From: Micromonospora sp. C95
GTDB lineage: Bacteria; Actinomycetota; Actinomycetes; Mycobacteriales; Micromonosporaceae
DNA length: 64,000 nt
Assembly: GCF_018070465.1 (NCBI RefSeq)
Contig: NZ_JAGPXT010000003.1
Span: 301,488-365,487 of the forward strand
Direction of reading: 5' to 3'
Shown: positions 32,909 through 41,797 of the stretch, piece by piece
Position numbering within the stretch: the stretch's first letter is position 1
How the letters are laid out: the number at the start of each line of letters is the position of its first letter
Translations under genes and position numbers: made by a program
Notes under the pieces: model-generated
Databases searched by the model: none
The model's input: the letters and a program-made list of their open reading frames with translations, nothing else
Told to the model about the DNA's origin: nothing

Positions 32909-34346
32909 CGCAGACCGACCGCAACTCGGTGAAGAAGTCCATCGCCTCCGGCGAGCACTCGGGCGGACCGAACTGCGACATCTTGGTGCCCATGTGCGGC
33001 AGGTGCGCGTAGGCGCCGACGGTCGGGCGGTTGACGTGCAGCATCCCGGCCTGCAGCCGTTGCACGGCGTCCAGGGCGAGGGCGGTCTCGCGGGTGAAAA
33101 CGGCCGCTGACATACCGTACGGAACGGAGTTGGCGATGGAGATGGCGTCGTCCAGGCTCTCGGCCACCAGGACCGAGACCACCGGCCCGAAGACCTCACC
33201 CGTCACCAGCTCCGAATCAGGCGGCACGTCGGACAGCACGGTGGGCCGCAGGAAGTTGCCGTCGGGCAGTCCGCCGGGCAACGGCTCGTCGCCGCACCAG
33301 ATCCGGGCACCGCGTGCCCGCGCGTCCCCGATCGCGTCGAGGCACCGCCGGCGTGCCTCGGCAGTGATCACCGGCCCCATGTCCACGTCCGGATCGTCGC
33401 CGCGGCCGACCCGCAGGGCCGACACTCGTGCCGCGAGCGCCGGCAGGAACGCGGCGGCGAGACCGGTGTCCACGATCACGCGGCTGGTCGCGCTGCACCG
33501 CTGCCCGGCCTGGCCGAACGCGCCGGACAGCACGGCGCTGACGGCCGCGTCCAGGTCGGCGCCGGGCAGGACGAGGACCGCGTTGTTGCCGCCCAGCTCG
33601 AGCTGGGTGCGCAACAGCCGCGGCGCAGCCGCCTCGTGGATGGCGACACCGACCGGAACCGAACCGGTGAACGACACCCCCGCGACGTCCCGGTGCGCCA
33701 CGATCGCCTCCGCGGGCTCTCGGCCACCCTGCACCAGGTTGAGCACCCCGGGCGGTACGCCGGCGTCAAGGAACAACTGCACCATCAGTGCCGCGGTCCA
33801 GGGGGCGAGCGGCGACGGCTTGAGGACCGCGGTGCAGCCGGCCACCAGCGCGGCCGCCGACTTCCACATCGGAATCGCGAGCGGAAAGTTCCACGGGGTG
33901 ATGAGCCCGACCACGCCGATCGGCACCCGGAACGTGTACGCGAGGGTACGCGCGTCGTCGGCGGGTGCGGTGACACCAGTCAGCCGGCGGCCCTCGCCGG
34001 CCAGGAAGCGCAGCACCTCGCCGCTGCGGACCACCTCGGCGCGCGCCTCCAGCGGGCGTTTCCCCTGCTCGCGGACAATCGCCCCGGCGAACTCCCCAGC
34101 CCGTTCGGCGAGCAGCTCGGCTGCCCGGAAGAGCAGCGCCCCCCGCGCCGCCGGCCCGGTCTCGTGCCAGCAGGCACGCGCGGCAGCGGCGGCGGCTACC
34201 GCAGCCCGCGCGTCGTCCGCGGAGGAATCGGCGAACAGTCCGATCACGTCACCCGAGTCGGCAGGGTTGACGTTGGGACTGGCCCGTTCTCCTTCCGCAG
34301 CCAGCCATGCACCGCTGATGAGGTTGAGACAATGGCGCGGATCCAT
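32898..34346 (-). CDS. NAD(P)-dependent aldehyde dehydrogenase
   Basis: 482 aa ALDH superfamily enzyme with all catalytic residues: ITPWNFPLAIP (Asn), LELGGNN (Glu general base), and GQRCSATSR (nucleophilic Cys). Convergent to the methyltransferase, divergent from the hydrolase with 50 nt between starts. Placed in the cluster, the obvious substrate is phosphonoacetaldehyde, giving phosphonoacetate as PhnY does, but any semialdehyde building block is possible. Since no alcohol dehydrogenase or PalB-type aminotransferase for phosphonoacetaldehyde is obvious, this gene may define the early branch. Confidence 0.9.
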   Translation of the reverse strand: MDPRHCLNLISGAWLAAEGERASPNVNPADSGDVIGLFADSSADDARAAVAAAAAARACWHETGPAARGALLFRAAELLAERAGEFAGAIVREQGKRPLEARAEVVRSGEVLRFLAGEGRRLTGVTAPADDARTLAYTFRVPIGVVGLITPWNFPLAIPMWKSAAALVAGCTAVLKPSPLAPWTAALMVQLFLDAGVPPGVLNLVQGGREPAEAIVAHRDVAGVSFTGSVPVGVAIHEAAAPRLLRTQLELGGNNAVLVLPGADLDAAVSAVLSGAFGQAGQRCSATSRVIVDTGLAAAFLPALAARVSALRVGRGDDPDVDMGPVITAEARRRCLDAIGDARARGARIWCGDEPLPGGLPDGNFLRPTVLSDVPPDSELVTGEVFGPVVSVLVAESLDDAISIANSVPYGMSAAVFTRETALALDAVQRLQAGMLHVNRPTVGAYAHLPHMGTKMSQFGPPECSPEAMDFFTELRSVCVRY

Positions 34347-34396
34347 CCGCCCATTAGATCCATATCGGCATATTTCTGCAAGTAGGGGTATTCACG

Positions 34397-35086
34397 ATGC
34401 AAACGATCGTCCTCCTTCACAGTCCGCTGCTAGGCCCGTACAGCTGGGACGCGGTCGCCCGCGCGCTGCGGGCTGAGGGCCACCGCGCGGTCGTGCCCGA
34501 TCTCCGCCCGGCCCTGACCGGCCCGCCGCCCTTTCTGGATCGCCTGCGCGAAGCCGCGGTGGCCGCCGTCGAGCACCCGACGACGCTGGTCGCCCACAGC
34601 GCCGCCGGCCCCCTCGTACCCGCGATCGCCGAGGCCCTCGGCCCGGCTGCGGCAGCCACGATCTTCGTGGACGCCCGCCTGCCACATCCGGGCCTCAGTT
34701 GGCTGGAATCCCTCGACGGGGAACGGGCGACCCGGCTGCGCGAGATGGCCACCGACGGCGAGCTGCCGCCATGGAACACCTGGTTCCCGGCCGAGGCGCT
34801 GGCCGCCGAGATACCGGACGACGAGGTCCGCGAGAGGTTCACCGCCGACCTACGCCCGACGCCGTTCGCGCTCTGCGCGGAGAAGACTCCCTCACCGACC
34901 CCGATCTTCGACGGATTGCCGCACGCGTACGTCCGGCTCTCGCCGGCTTACGAAGGCGACGCGGACACTGCCGAACGCGCCGGCTGGCATGTCGTTCGAC
35001 GGAACTCCGTCCATCTCGCGCCGCTCACCCGGGCCGACGAGGTCGTCAACGCGGTTCACGAGATATTCGACAGGCACCGTACATAG
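34397..35086 (+). CDS. Alpha/beta hydrolase-fold protein
   Basis: 229 aa. Begins with the oxyanion region LLHSPLLGPYSWDAVARAL; the nucleophile elbow is VAHSAAGPLVP with Ser, and the catalytic His is likely in NSVHLAPL near the C-terminus. Short, lacking a lid domain. ATG 34397 follows a GGGG stretch. It is the last gene that plausibly belongs to the cluster; it could be an esterase, thioesterase or peptidase trimming a product, or an unrelated neighbour. Confidence 0.82.
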   Translation: MQTIVLLHSPLLGPYSWDAVARALRAEGHRAVVPDLRPALTGPPPFLDRLREAAVAAVEHPTTLVAHSAAGPLVPAIAEALGPAAAATIFVDARLPHPGLSWLESLDGERATRLREMATDGELPPWNTWFPAEALAAEIPDDEVRERFTADLRPTPFALCAEKTPSPTPIFDGLPHAYVRLSPAYEGDADTAERAGWHVVRRNSVHLAPLTRADEVVNAVHEIFDRHRT

Positions 35087-35355
35087 CTCCACGGTTGTCG
35101 CCCATGAAGGAGCGACCCGGGTCGGACCTACATCCGCACCTGGGAGGGGTGGCTGTATCTGGATAGGGCTGGTACAACACCCGCCGCGCGCGCCACGAGG
35201 GGGATGCGCCGTATCACCAGGGTGGAGGTAAAGACATCCAGGTGTGATCGGAGTGTCCGTAGGTTGTCGTGTCCGTTCCTAAATAGAGGGCCCATCCGGT
35301 GCATCACGGGGGTCGGGTTGCGGCTTTCCGGAAGGGTCGGTGGCCGGGCGAGCAT

Positions 35356-35583
35356 TTACAGGTGCGGCTGTCCGGACATGATCAGCTGATTGGTACGCCG
35401 GACTTCGCCGGGCAACGTGAAGAGGTCGATCAACACACCGAAGCCGAGGCAGCCGAGCGTCAGGAGGTAGACGATTGCGCGTCTGGTCACGCCGAGGTAG
35501 AAGTAGTGGGCCCCGAACACGCCGAGGAAGAACAACAGCAGGTACGCGACGGCGAGAGACTTGGGCTGTGCCGGATGGGTCAC
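35356..35583 (-). CDS. TM2-domain membrane protein
   Basis: 75 aa TM2 protein: two transmembrane segments around the conserved loop, LAVAYLLLFFLGVFGAHYFYLG and YLLTLGCLGFGVLIDLF. GTG 35583 has GGAGAC five nt upstream. TM2 proteins are small, widespread and of uncertain role. Monocistronic; separates the biosynthetic cluster from the accessory region. Confidence 0.85.
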   Translation of the reverse strand: MTHPAQPKSLAVAYLLLFFLGVFGAHYFYLGVTRRAIVYLLTLGCLGFGVLIDLFTLPGEVRRTNQLIMSGQPHL

Positions 35584-36069
35584 TGTGTCTCCTGATCGGT
35601 GGGCTTTCCGGGCCGGTCAACAGGACGGACTGGGTGGCAAGGTCGAGTGCAGTAGGACAAGGCTACGATGCCCGCCGATTTCATGCGCCATCGATGCTTG
35701 GACCAGCGTTCGAGGCGCCGGCCGGAACGCTAGGGCAGGGCGCGGCGTGAATGGGCGGCAGCGTAACCGGGTCCAGTTGCCGCCGGCGAGTTTGGTCCAC
35801 TTCACCGCGGTGGTGGGGTGGATGCCGAGGATTCCGGCGAGAATTGCTGGCGGGATTTCGGCGGCGAGGAGGTTCGCTGAGCCAGCGGCGGCTGCGGGGC
35901 AGCGACCGCGGAACCGAGTCGCACGCGCACGGCCGGCTCAACTGCCACGGCAGACAGCGACCGCGCTCAGCACCCGAAGCTAGCCGCAGTCCGCGTGCGC
36001 TGGCCGCCCGAGGAGCACAGGCCGCGCCGTAGTCGGAACTCGCTTGACCAGCCGTCTACGCTCGTTCGG
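35584..36069. other. Intergenic, no gene seen
   Basis: Frames in this stretch are proline- and arginine-rich shadows. A plus-strand run RIPARIAGGISAARRF has a slightly more protein-like composition, but no family was recognised and no start is supported. Confidence 0.4.
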
Positions 36070-37533
36070 GTGCAACGGGATCTGGTGCTACGCGGGCTGG
36101 CGGAGAACCCCGCAGTGCCAGTTGACGAGCTTGTCCGCCTGCTGTGCGGCTGGCCGGAACCGGTTGCCAAGGGACTTCAGGCCCGCGCTGCCCTGCCCGT
36201 GTCGTTGCAGGAGTTGATGGCCGACCACGAGCTGCGCCGGGTTCGGAGTGCCGCCGCCAGACGTGAGCGGTTGGACCCGGCGATTCGGGAACGACTGCTC
36301 AACGACCCCGATTGGCGGGTGCGCATGGCGGTTCTCACCAGGAGAGGGCAGCGCCCGCCGCTACCCGAAGAGACCGTGATCCGGCTGATGACGGAGCTGC
36401 TCGACCCGCCGGATGACATACCGTTCGCGAGCCATGAACTGTTCGACGAACTGTTCTTCGCCGACTGGGCCCGGGTCTTCGTCGCAGCCCGGCACCCTGA
36501 TCCTCGGGTACGCCGATTTGCCGTGCCCTACGCTTGGCATGACGACCTGCGATTCCTGCTGACCGACCCAGACCCGCAAATCGCGGCGGCGGCAGCAGCA
36601 TCGATCGCGGAACACGGCCGGCTCATGGAACCGGCCGACCTGCCGGAACACCACTGCCACGCATTCTGGTGGGTACTGCAGCGGCCACTCTCGCAGGCAC
36701 TCGCCGAACAGGTGGCCGCCTCCGAGGATGTCGAGGCTGTGCAGTCGATCGCCGACAACCCAGCACTCCCGCCCACCATCATCGAGACCCTCGCGCATCA
36801 CCCGGAAACCGAGATCCGGGCCCGAATCGCCGGCCGCGCGGACCTGACCGCCGAACAAGTGGCTGCCCTCGCCGCAGACCCAGACCCGGCCGTGCGTGCC
36901 GTGGTCGCCACCCGCGCCGGGCTCACCGGCGAGCAGATCGCCAACCTGTCCGCCGATCTCGATGATGCTGTCCGCCTGGCGATCACGACCCACGCCTACC
37001 TCACCGAAGAGGAACGGGCCATCCTCGACGGCAACGCCGACCTGGAGCCGATCGAGGCCGCCCGGTGGGCGCGTTCGAGAAATCCGCGGCTGCGCCGCCG
37101 GGCAGCGCAGCGCCCGGACCTGCCTCCCGAACTGGTCGCCCTTCTCGCCCTCGACACCGACGCGACCGTACGGGCGAACCTGGCCCTTAATCACCCCGGC
37201 GCTCCGGGCGAAGTGTTACTGAACAGCTTCCTTGATGGCCGGCACCGGACTGAGCTGCTCGCCCTACCACAGTTTCCGCGCAACAGCCTGTCCCATTACG
37301 CTAATCACACTGATCCCGACGTGCGACTTCTGGTCGCCCGCGACCCCGAGGTGGACCCGGCGGTGATCGCCCGCCTCGTCACCGACCCGCATCCCTGCGT
37401 TCGCAAGGCGATGGCCCGATGCCCACGCCTACCACGTGATCGGCTCAGCGCCTTGCTCGACGACGCGGAACTAGCCGCAGACGCCGCCGCCAACCCGACG
37501 CTCGACTGGGAAAAGATCATCCGCGCGCTGTAA
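36070..37533 (+). CDS. Leucine-rich-repeat-variant (LRV/HEAT-like) repeat protein
   Basis: About 487 aa, almost entirely a helical solenoid of 23-25-residue repeats with the core A-x-x-P-D-x-x-V-R pattern, for example ALAADPDPAVRAVVATRAGL, ARHPDPRVRRFAVPYA and LVTDPHPCVRKAMARCP. This matches actinobacterial LRV proteins, which are thought to be protein-binding scaffolds. GTG 36070 is preferred because the repeat region begins just after it; no ribosome site is evident, so the start is uncertain. No neighbour suggests a partner. Confidence 0.8.
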   Translation: MQRDLVLRGLAENPAVPVDELVRLLCGWPEPVAKGLQARAALPVSLQELMADHELRRVRSAAARRERLDPAIRERLLNDPDWRVRMAVLTRRGQRPPLPEETVIRLMTELLDPPDDIPFASHELFDELFFADWARVFVAARHPDPRVRRFAVPYAWHDDLRFLLTDPDPQIAAAAAASIAEHGRLMEPADLPEHHCHAFWWVLQRPLSQALAEQVAASEDVEAVQSIADNPALPPTIIETLAHHPETEIRARIAGRADLTAEQVAALAADPDPAVRAVVATRAGLTGEQIANLSADLDDAVRLAITTHAYLTEEERAILDGNADLEPIEAARWARSRNPRLRRRAAQRPDLPPELVALLALDTDATVRANLALNHPGAPGEVLLNSFLDGRHRTELLALPQFPRNSLSHYANHTDPDVRLLVARDPEVDPAVIARLVTDPHPCVRKAMARCPRLPRDRLSALLDDAELAADAAANPTLDWEKIIRAL

Positions 37534-37587
37534 ACCTCGACCGAACTACCCGCTCATAGTCGCGTTCGCTGACCGCAACGCCCCATC

Positions 37588-37716
37588 GAGATCATCCGCA
37601 ACCTCGCGGACCGGATCAGCGAGGCCAAGGCCAACAGATGGCACGGCGAGGTCGAAGGCCTCACCGTCAGCCTCCATGCAGCGGAGAACAAGCTCACCGG
37701 CCTCGACCGGGCGGCC
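37588..37716 (+). pseudogene. Site-specific recombinase C-terminal remnant
   Basis: A 43-codon stretch IIRNLADRISEAKANRW with EVEGLTVSLHAAENKL resembles the C-terminal coiled tail found on actinobacterial recombinases and transposases. It has no start and the frame is not continued on either side, so it is a fragment. Together with the IS110 remnant and the intact integrase, it indicates past insertions in the 37-50 kb region. Confidence 0.4.
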
Positions 37717-37805
37717 GGCAACCAACCAGGGCCGACGCCCCTGGGCTACCCAGCGTGCGATCCGACCAGAGTCAATGAGCCATCCCGTGCAAGCCCGCCA
37801 GCGGG

Positions 37806-38186
37806 TCACGAGGACGGGCCGACGAGGTCGGCTTGGTTGTCGGCGGCCCACTGGGCAAGCTGCGCGAGCGGTCCATTCGCAAACGATTCGCCCAACGACG
37901 ACAGCTGATAGACGGCACCTTTCCGACGCGGGATCTGGTCGCCGGTGCTCAGCCTCGTGACAAGCCCTCCTGCCGACAGGCGTTGCAGCGATTGGGTGAG
38001 GACCTTGTCACTGATTCCCCCGATGCGGCCGAGCAGCGCGTTGCGGCGTGTCGGCCCCAGGCGCAGAGCCGAAAGGACGACTGGATCCCACGCGTGGTTG
38101 ATCAGTTCGGCCGCCGCCCGGATGTGGCAGTCGGAGACGAACGTCTGGCAGGTCTTCTCGATCACCGTTCCAGTGTTACATCGCAT
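37806..38186 (-). CDS. HxlR-family transcriptional regulator
   Basis: 126 aa winged-helix repressor/activator. The HxlR signature is present: WDPVVLSALRLGPTRRNALLGRIGGISDKVLTQ... continuing to LQRLSAGGLVTR, with a Cys pair in KTCQTFVSDC near the N-terminus that may be redox-active as in many HxlR regulators. Start ATG 38186 lies at the edge of a perfect palindrome that is also upstream of the divergent oxidoreductase gene, so it probably controls both. Confidence in function is high; ligand unknown. Confidence 0.92.
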   Translation of the reverse strand: MRCNTGTVIEKTCQTFVSDCHIRAAAELINHAWDPVVLSALRLGPTRRNALLGRIGGISDKVLTQSLQRLSAGGLVTRLSTGDQIPRRKGAVYQLSSLGESFANGPLAQLAQWAADNQADLVGPSS

Positions 38187-38205
38187 TCCTACCAATCGGT
38201 AGGAA
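38186..38205. promoter_or_regulatory. HxlR operator (perfect 8-4-8 palindrome)
   Basis: TTCCTACC-AATC-GGTAGGAA is a perfect inverted repeat in the divergent gap between the HxlR gene and the NADP-binding oxidoreductase. The CTACC-N4-GGTAG core is the usual form of HxlR-type operators. Binding would block the regulator's own start and affect the divergent promoter. Confidence 0.75.
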
Positions 38206-38255
38206 CGGCTCCCCTAGCGTTTCGAGGGCACCGCATCCAGACAAAGGAGCACGTT

Positions 38256-38921
38256 GTGAACATCGGAATCCTGGGAACCGGCAATCTGGCCGTGACGCTC
38301 GGCTCTGCCTGGACCACCGCCGGGCACACCCTGCTGCTGTCAGGGCGTAACCCTCAGCACGCGAGTAAGGCTGCTGACCAGATCGGTCAGACCGCGGAGG
38401 CTGTTGACCCGGCTGACTTCGCGGCCCGGGCCGACGTTGTCGTGGTCGCAGTCCCGTGGGACGGGTTGGAGGGGGCGCTGTCTCTCGTAGGTGCGCCCGA
38501 AGGCTCGTTCGACGGCAAGACCGTGATCGACTGCACAAACCCAGTCAATTACGCGACCGGGGACCTGATTCCCGCGTCCGGCTCGGCAGCCGAACTCGTC
38601 GCTCGCACGGCTCGGGGTGCGCACGTGGTCAAGGCGCTCCACCTGTTCGCGGGAGCCTCATGGCCGTTCACCGGCCCACAGGAGTCGGCGCCGGTGGTGG
38701 CGATCTGCGGTGACGAGGCGAGCGCGCTCGACCGCGCCGCAGTGCTGATCAGGGGCCTTGGCGGCCAAACCGCGGTGGTCGGTGGGCTCACCAGCGCCCG
38801 ACAGCTTGAGGAAGCCGCTGGATTCGTCATGAAGATCGTTGCAGCCGGGTTCAACCCGAGGCTCGCCGTCCCCGACGTGGACCCAGCGCTCCTTCGGGCA
38901 TCGCAGCCTACGGACAACTGA
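38256..38921 (+). CDS. F420/NADP oxidoreductase-like Rossmann protein
   Basis: 221 aa with a glycine-rich dinucleotide motif at the N-terminus (IGILGTGNLAVTLGSAW) and the SGRNPQ segment expected to bind the 2'-phosphate of NADP. The family is the NADPH-dependent F420 reductase (Fno)-like group with the DVVVVAVPWDGLEGAL and DCTNPVNYATGDL blocks. GTG 38256 follows AAAGGAGC. Divergent from the HxlR regulator and sharing its operator, so inducible, probably by a redox or electrophile signal. Substrate unknown. Confidence 0.87.
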   Translation: MNIGILGTGNLAVTLGSAWTTAGHTLLLSGRNPQHASKAADQIGQTAEAVDPADFAARADVVVVAVPWDGLEGALSLVGAPEGSFDGKTVIDCTNPVNYATGDLIPASGSAAELVARTARGAHVVKALHLFAGASWPFTGPQESAPVVAICGDEASALDRAAVLIRGLGGQTAVVGGLTSARQLEEAAGFVMKIVAAGFNPRLAVPDVDPALLRASQPTDN

Positions 38922-39059
38922 GCTAACCGACCGTTGTGAGAGGGCCGCGACAATGCCGCGCCCCTCTCACAACCCGCCCGGTGCCTCACCCTGAAACGCC
39001 ACAAGGACCATCTCCTCGCCACCGCCGCACTGCAATGCGGGTTCGTGCGATGCAGGGCG

Positions 39060-39629
39060 ACGGACGCCAACCCACCCGCCGCCTGGCCCTACGCGGCGAC
39101 GACATCGTCGTGACCCTGGACGACACCACCACCGAAGTGAACCCGGACGCACTCGCCGCCACCCTGCACTCCCCGCGGCGGGAAGCATGGTCGCCGGTCA
39201 CCATCACCATGCACGAACGCTCTTCCTTCGAGTCGCTGCACCTGTGGCTGGCCAGCCAAGCCCGCCCCTTCGGCACTCTCGCCGCAGACCGCGAGCACGC
39301 CGCCGGCTTGGTCGACCCGCAAGACCGGTTCGTCTGCCCGACCCTGCTCACCACCGACAGTCTCGCCTACCTCGCAATGCGCAAGCTCGAAGACACCACC
39401 TGGCAGTTCGGCACCCACGGCTTCGGACCCGATGCCGACACCCTCACCACCGACATGCTCAAACCTCATCACGACCTGGGAACACCACCACCGGCACGGA
39501 CCCGATCCGACAATCACCGTGCACCCCACCGGCACCCACCCGCCCACACCCGACGGACCCCAGCTGCTCGTTACCCGCCGCCACGCCACGATCACCGTCA
39601 CCTGGCCCACCTCGGGGGAGCCACAATGA
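39060..39629 (+). pseudogene. C-terminal domain of a PCMT/FxLD-type methyltransferase, frameshifted
   Basis: The frame giving SSFESLHLWLASQARPFGTL, PQDRFVCPTLLTTDSLAYL and WQFGTHGFGPDADTL matches the C-terminal domain of FxLD-system methyltransferases (a RiPP-linked, protein-isoaspartate-methyltransferase-like family). The continuation NLITTWEHHHRHGPDPTITV through TRRHATITVTWP is in a second frame, so a shift lies near 39460. The N-terminal SAM-binding domain is absent. A decayed remnant; no FxLD precursor peptide was found nearby. Confidence 0.6.
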
Positions 39630-40218
39630 CCCGCGATGCGTCGCGTACCGAACGGTTCTCCCCGGGCTCTATTGGGAGAGTTGGATATCAGAAGGTGCGC
39701 AATGCTGCGGCTATCGACGGACGATGGGACGACCGGGGCACGTCCGACGCATCAACCTTTGCGAGCCGGCCAGCGGACTCAGCTAGACCCCAGGACCGGG
39801 TCGACGACCGTCGTATCGATCCGTCACCAGCCCCCTCTCAGGGGTCCAGGCTGGCAGGGATGCGACGGCGTAGCACCCAGGCCCTGGATGAGCAGGAGGT
39901 GAGCCTCGGCGCGCCGGGCGCGGGTGCGCCGCGTGAGTGCAGTGTCGACCGCCGCCGGCTCGACCACCGGCGCGGCGAGCTCTGGCTCAGGGGTCGGGGC
40001 GAGGGGTTGTAGGGATCCGAGCGCCCGTGCTTTCGGCGGCGCTGGAGTCGCGGACCGGCGGGCGTTCGCTGGCCTCGCGTACGGCCGGTTCGTGCCGGGT
40101 GGCCTTCTGCGGCCCCTGACGGGAAGTCTCCGCTAGATCCAGGCCAGGTGACGGCGTCGCAATCGTGGTACAGCCGACGTGGGCGTGGGCCGAGGCACGG
40201 TTCGAGCAGGTCACCGCC
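39630..40218. other. Intergenic, no gene seen
   Basis: Nearly 600 nt after the methyltransferase remnant without a credible gene on either strand. Open frames have no ribosome site and translate to compositional noise. Probably decayed DNA. Confidence 0.5.
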
Positions 40219-40998
40219 TCACCGTCGAGGAATCTCGACGCCGGCAGCGCGCAACCGCGCTTCGATGAGCGCGGTCAACCGAGCCAAGGTCGGCGCCTCG
40301 TCAGCCCGGTGATCGTTGACCACGTCGTAGCGGGTGGCGGCGTCGGGGCTGGCGAAGAAGGCGTCCGCGTGTATCTGCATCATCGCCCGTTCGGTCAGCA
40401 GGTTGTCGGCCATCTCAGCTGCGAGCTCGTCGAGGCGCGGGTCGTCCGGCTCCCAGGACAACGCGTCCCAGGTTCGCTTCCACAGCCTCACATACTCGGG
40501 ATCGTCGAGCCGGCGCTCGAGCTGGGTCACGAAAACGTCGAAGAACGCCGGGGCCAACGCGCGTGCCAGGACCAGGGCCTCCCGTTGCGAGGCCACGACG
40601 TCGGGACCGAAACCCAGCGCGGTCAACCGGTCCAGGACGGCGCAGGCGCGGTCGGGAAGCAGGGCCCGGTCGCCGTCGGCGAGCCGACGCAGCGTGTCGC
40701 GGCGGGCGATGAGCTCCGTGATCCGTTCGGTGAGCCGTCGCTCGACGTCAACCACGGCGGCGGCGAAGCGCTCGGAATCAGCGTCGAGCAGTTCACCGAT
40801 CTCGGCAAGCGGCACGCCCGCCTCGGCCAGGGTACGGACCTGGACCAGCCGGAGCAGGTCTGTGGAGGTGTAACGGCGGTAACCAGAGGTGTCGCGGCGG
40901 GGCTCGTCGAGCAGGCCGAGACGGTGGTAATGCCGCACCGTCTTGACCGTGACACCGGCGAATGCGGCCGCCTGCCCGATCGTGAGCCCTCCTGCCAC
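40219..40998 (-). CDS. MerR-family transcriptional regulator
   Basis: 259 aa. N-terminal MerR helix-turn-helix and wing: TIGQAAAFAGVTVKTVRHYHRLGLL then GYRRYTSTDLLRLVQV, followed by the long dimerisation helix and a roughly 130-aa effector domain with several aromatic and acidic residues (possible TipAS-like ligand pocket). GTG 40998 lies four nt after the hydrolase stop; it is the second gene of a two-gene unit. A MerR-type 19-bp-spacer promoter lies in front of that unit, so autoregulation is likely. Confidence 0.88.
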   Translation of the reverse strand: MAGGLTIGQAAAFAGVTVKTVRHYHRLGLLDEPRRDTSGYRRYTSTDLLRLVQVRTLAEAGVPLAEIGELLDADSERFAAAVVDVERRLTERITELIARRDTLRRLADGDRALLPDRACAVLDRLTALGFGPDVVASQREALVLARALAPAFFDVFVTQLERRLDDPEYVRLWKRTWDALSWEPDDPRLDELAAEMADNLLTERAMMQIHADAFFASPDAATRYDVVNDHRADEAPTLARLTALIEARLRAAGVEIPRR

Positions 40999-41002
40999 CG
41001 GT

Positions 41003-41791
41003 TCAATCCGTCGTCCGGGCGCGGGTAGGCGCGAGTTCACGCACCGCCCGGGCGACGGCGGGAAAGTCCTTGCGCAGGATCGTGCTGTGGTTGCTCGCAA
41101 CCTTCGCGCTGATCGCGAGGTTCGGGTTGCGGGCGAGAATCGGATCGAGTGCGGCGCGTCCCTGTTCCATCTCGTCGCCCTGGTTCCCGAGGCTGGCTCC
41201 GGTCGCCAGGACGAACCGCAGCGGGCAGGCGATGCGTTCCAGGACCGGCACACTGGCGGCGCCAATCTCGTTGAGTTCGATGTTGACCTCGGCGTGCTGG
41301 TCTGCGCTCATCCGGGCGCCCATGCCGAACCGACTGGCGATCGGCAACAGCAACCGCACCCGGCGAAACTCCTTGCGGATGCGTTCCCGTCCGGCGACGC
41401 CGGTGAGACCGACCGGGAAAGCGTCCACGGTGACTACGCCGAGAACACTATCCGGGTTCCGGTCGGCCCAGTGCCACGACAGGATCCCGCCGTAGGACCA
41501 CCCCACCAGCAGCGGCCGATCGACTCCCCGGGCTGCAAGGACGGCGTCCAGATCCCGCAGGCACGCCTCGAAGGAGTAGTCGGCGGAACGCTTCGACCGG
41601 CCGCGGGCGCGCTCGTCGTAGGTGATGTGGCGGTAGTCGCCGCCGAGTTCGGCGATGACCCGCCGCCAATGCGACTGGTCGGCGTAGGCGCCGTTCAGGT
41701 ACACGATGGGCGTGCCCGAGCCGCCGGTGTCGGTGACCGCAAGGGCTGTGTCGTCAACGGGAAGCATGCCCCTCCAGGGCGAACTAGCCAT
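41003..41791 (-). CDS. Alpha/beta hydrolase
   Basis: 262 aa. Oxyanion region IVYLNGAYADQSHW, nucleophile elbow VGWSYGGIL, and a C-terminal catalytic His in KVASNHSTIL. ATG 41791 would give a nearly leaderless message from the promoter at 41798-41828; an internal ATG at 41767 has GGAGGGG immediately upstream and is the alternative start. Co-transcribed with the MerR gene that follows. Likely an inducible detoxifying esterase or epoxide/lactone hydrolase; substrate unknown. Confidence 0.85.
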   Translation of the reverse strand: MASSPWRGMLPVDDTALAVTDTGGSGTPIVYLNGAYADQSHWRRVIAELGGDYRHITYDERARGRSKRSADYSFEACLRDLDAVLAARGVDRPLLVGWSYGGILSWHWADRNPDSVLGVVTVDAFPVGLTGVAGRERIRKEFRRVRLLLPIASRFGMGARMSADQHAEVNIELNEIGAASVPVLERIACPLRFVLATGASLGNQGDEMEQGRAALDPILARNPNLAISAKVASNHSTILRKDFPAVARAVRELAPTRARTTD

Positions 41792-41797
41792 GCGATG

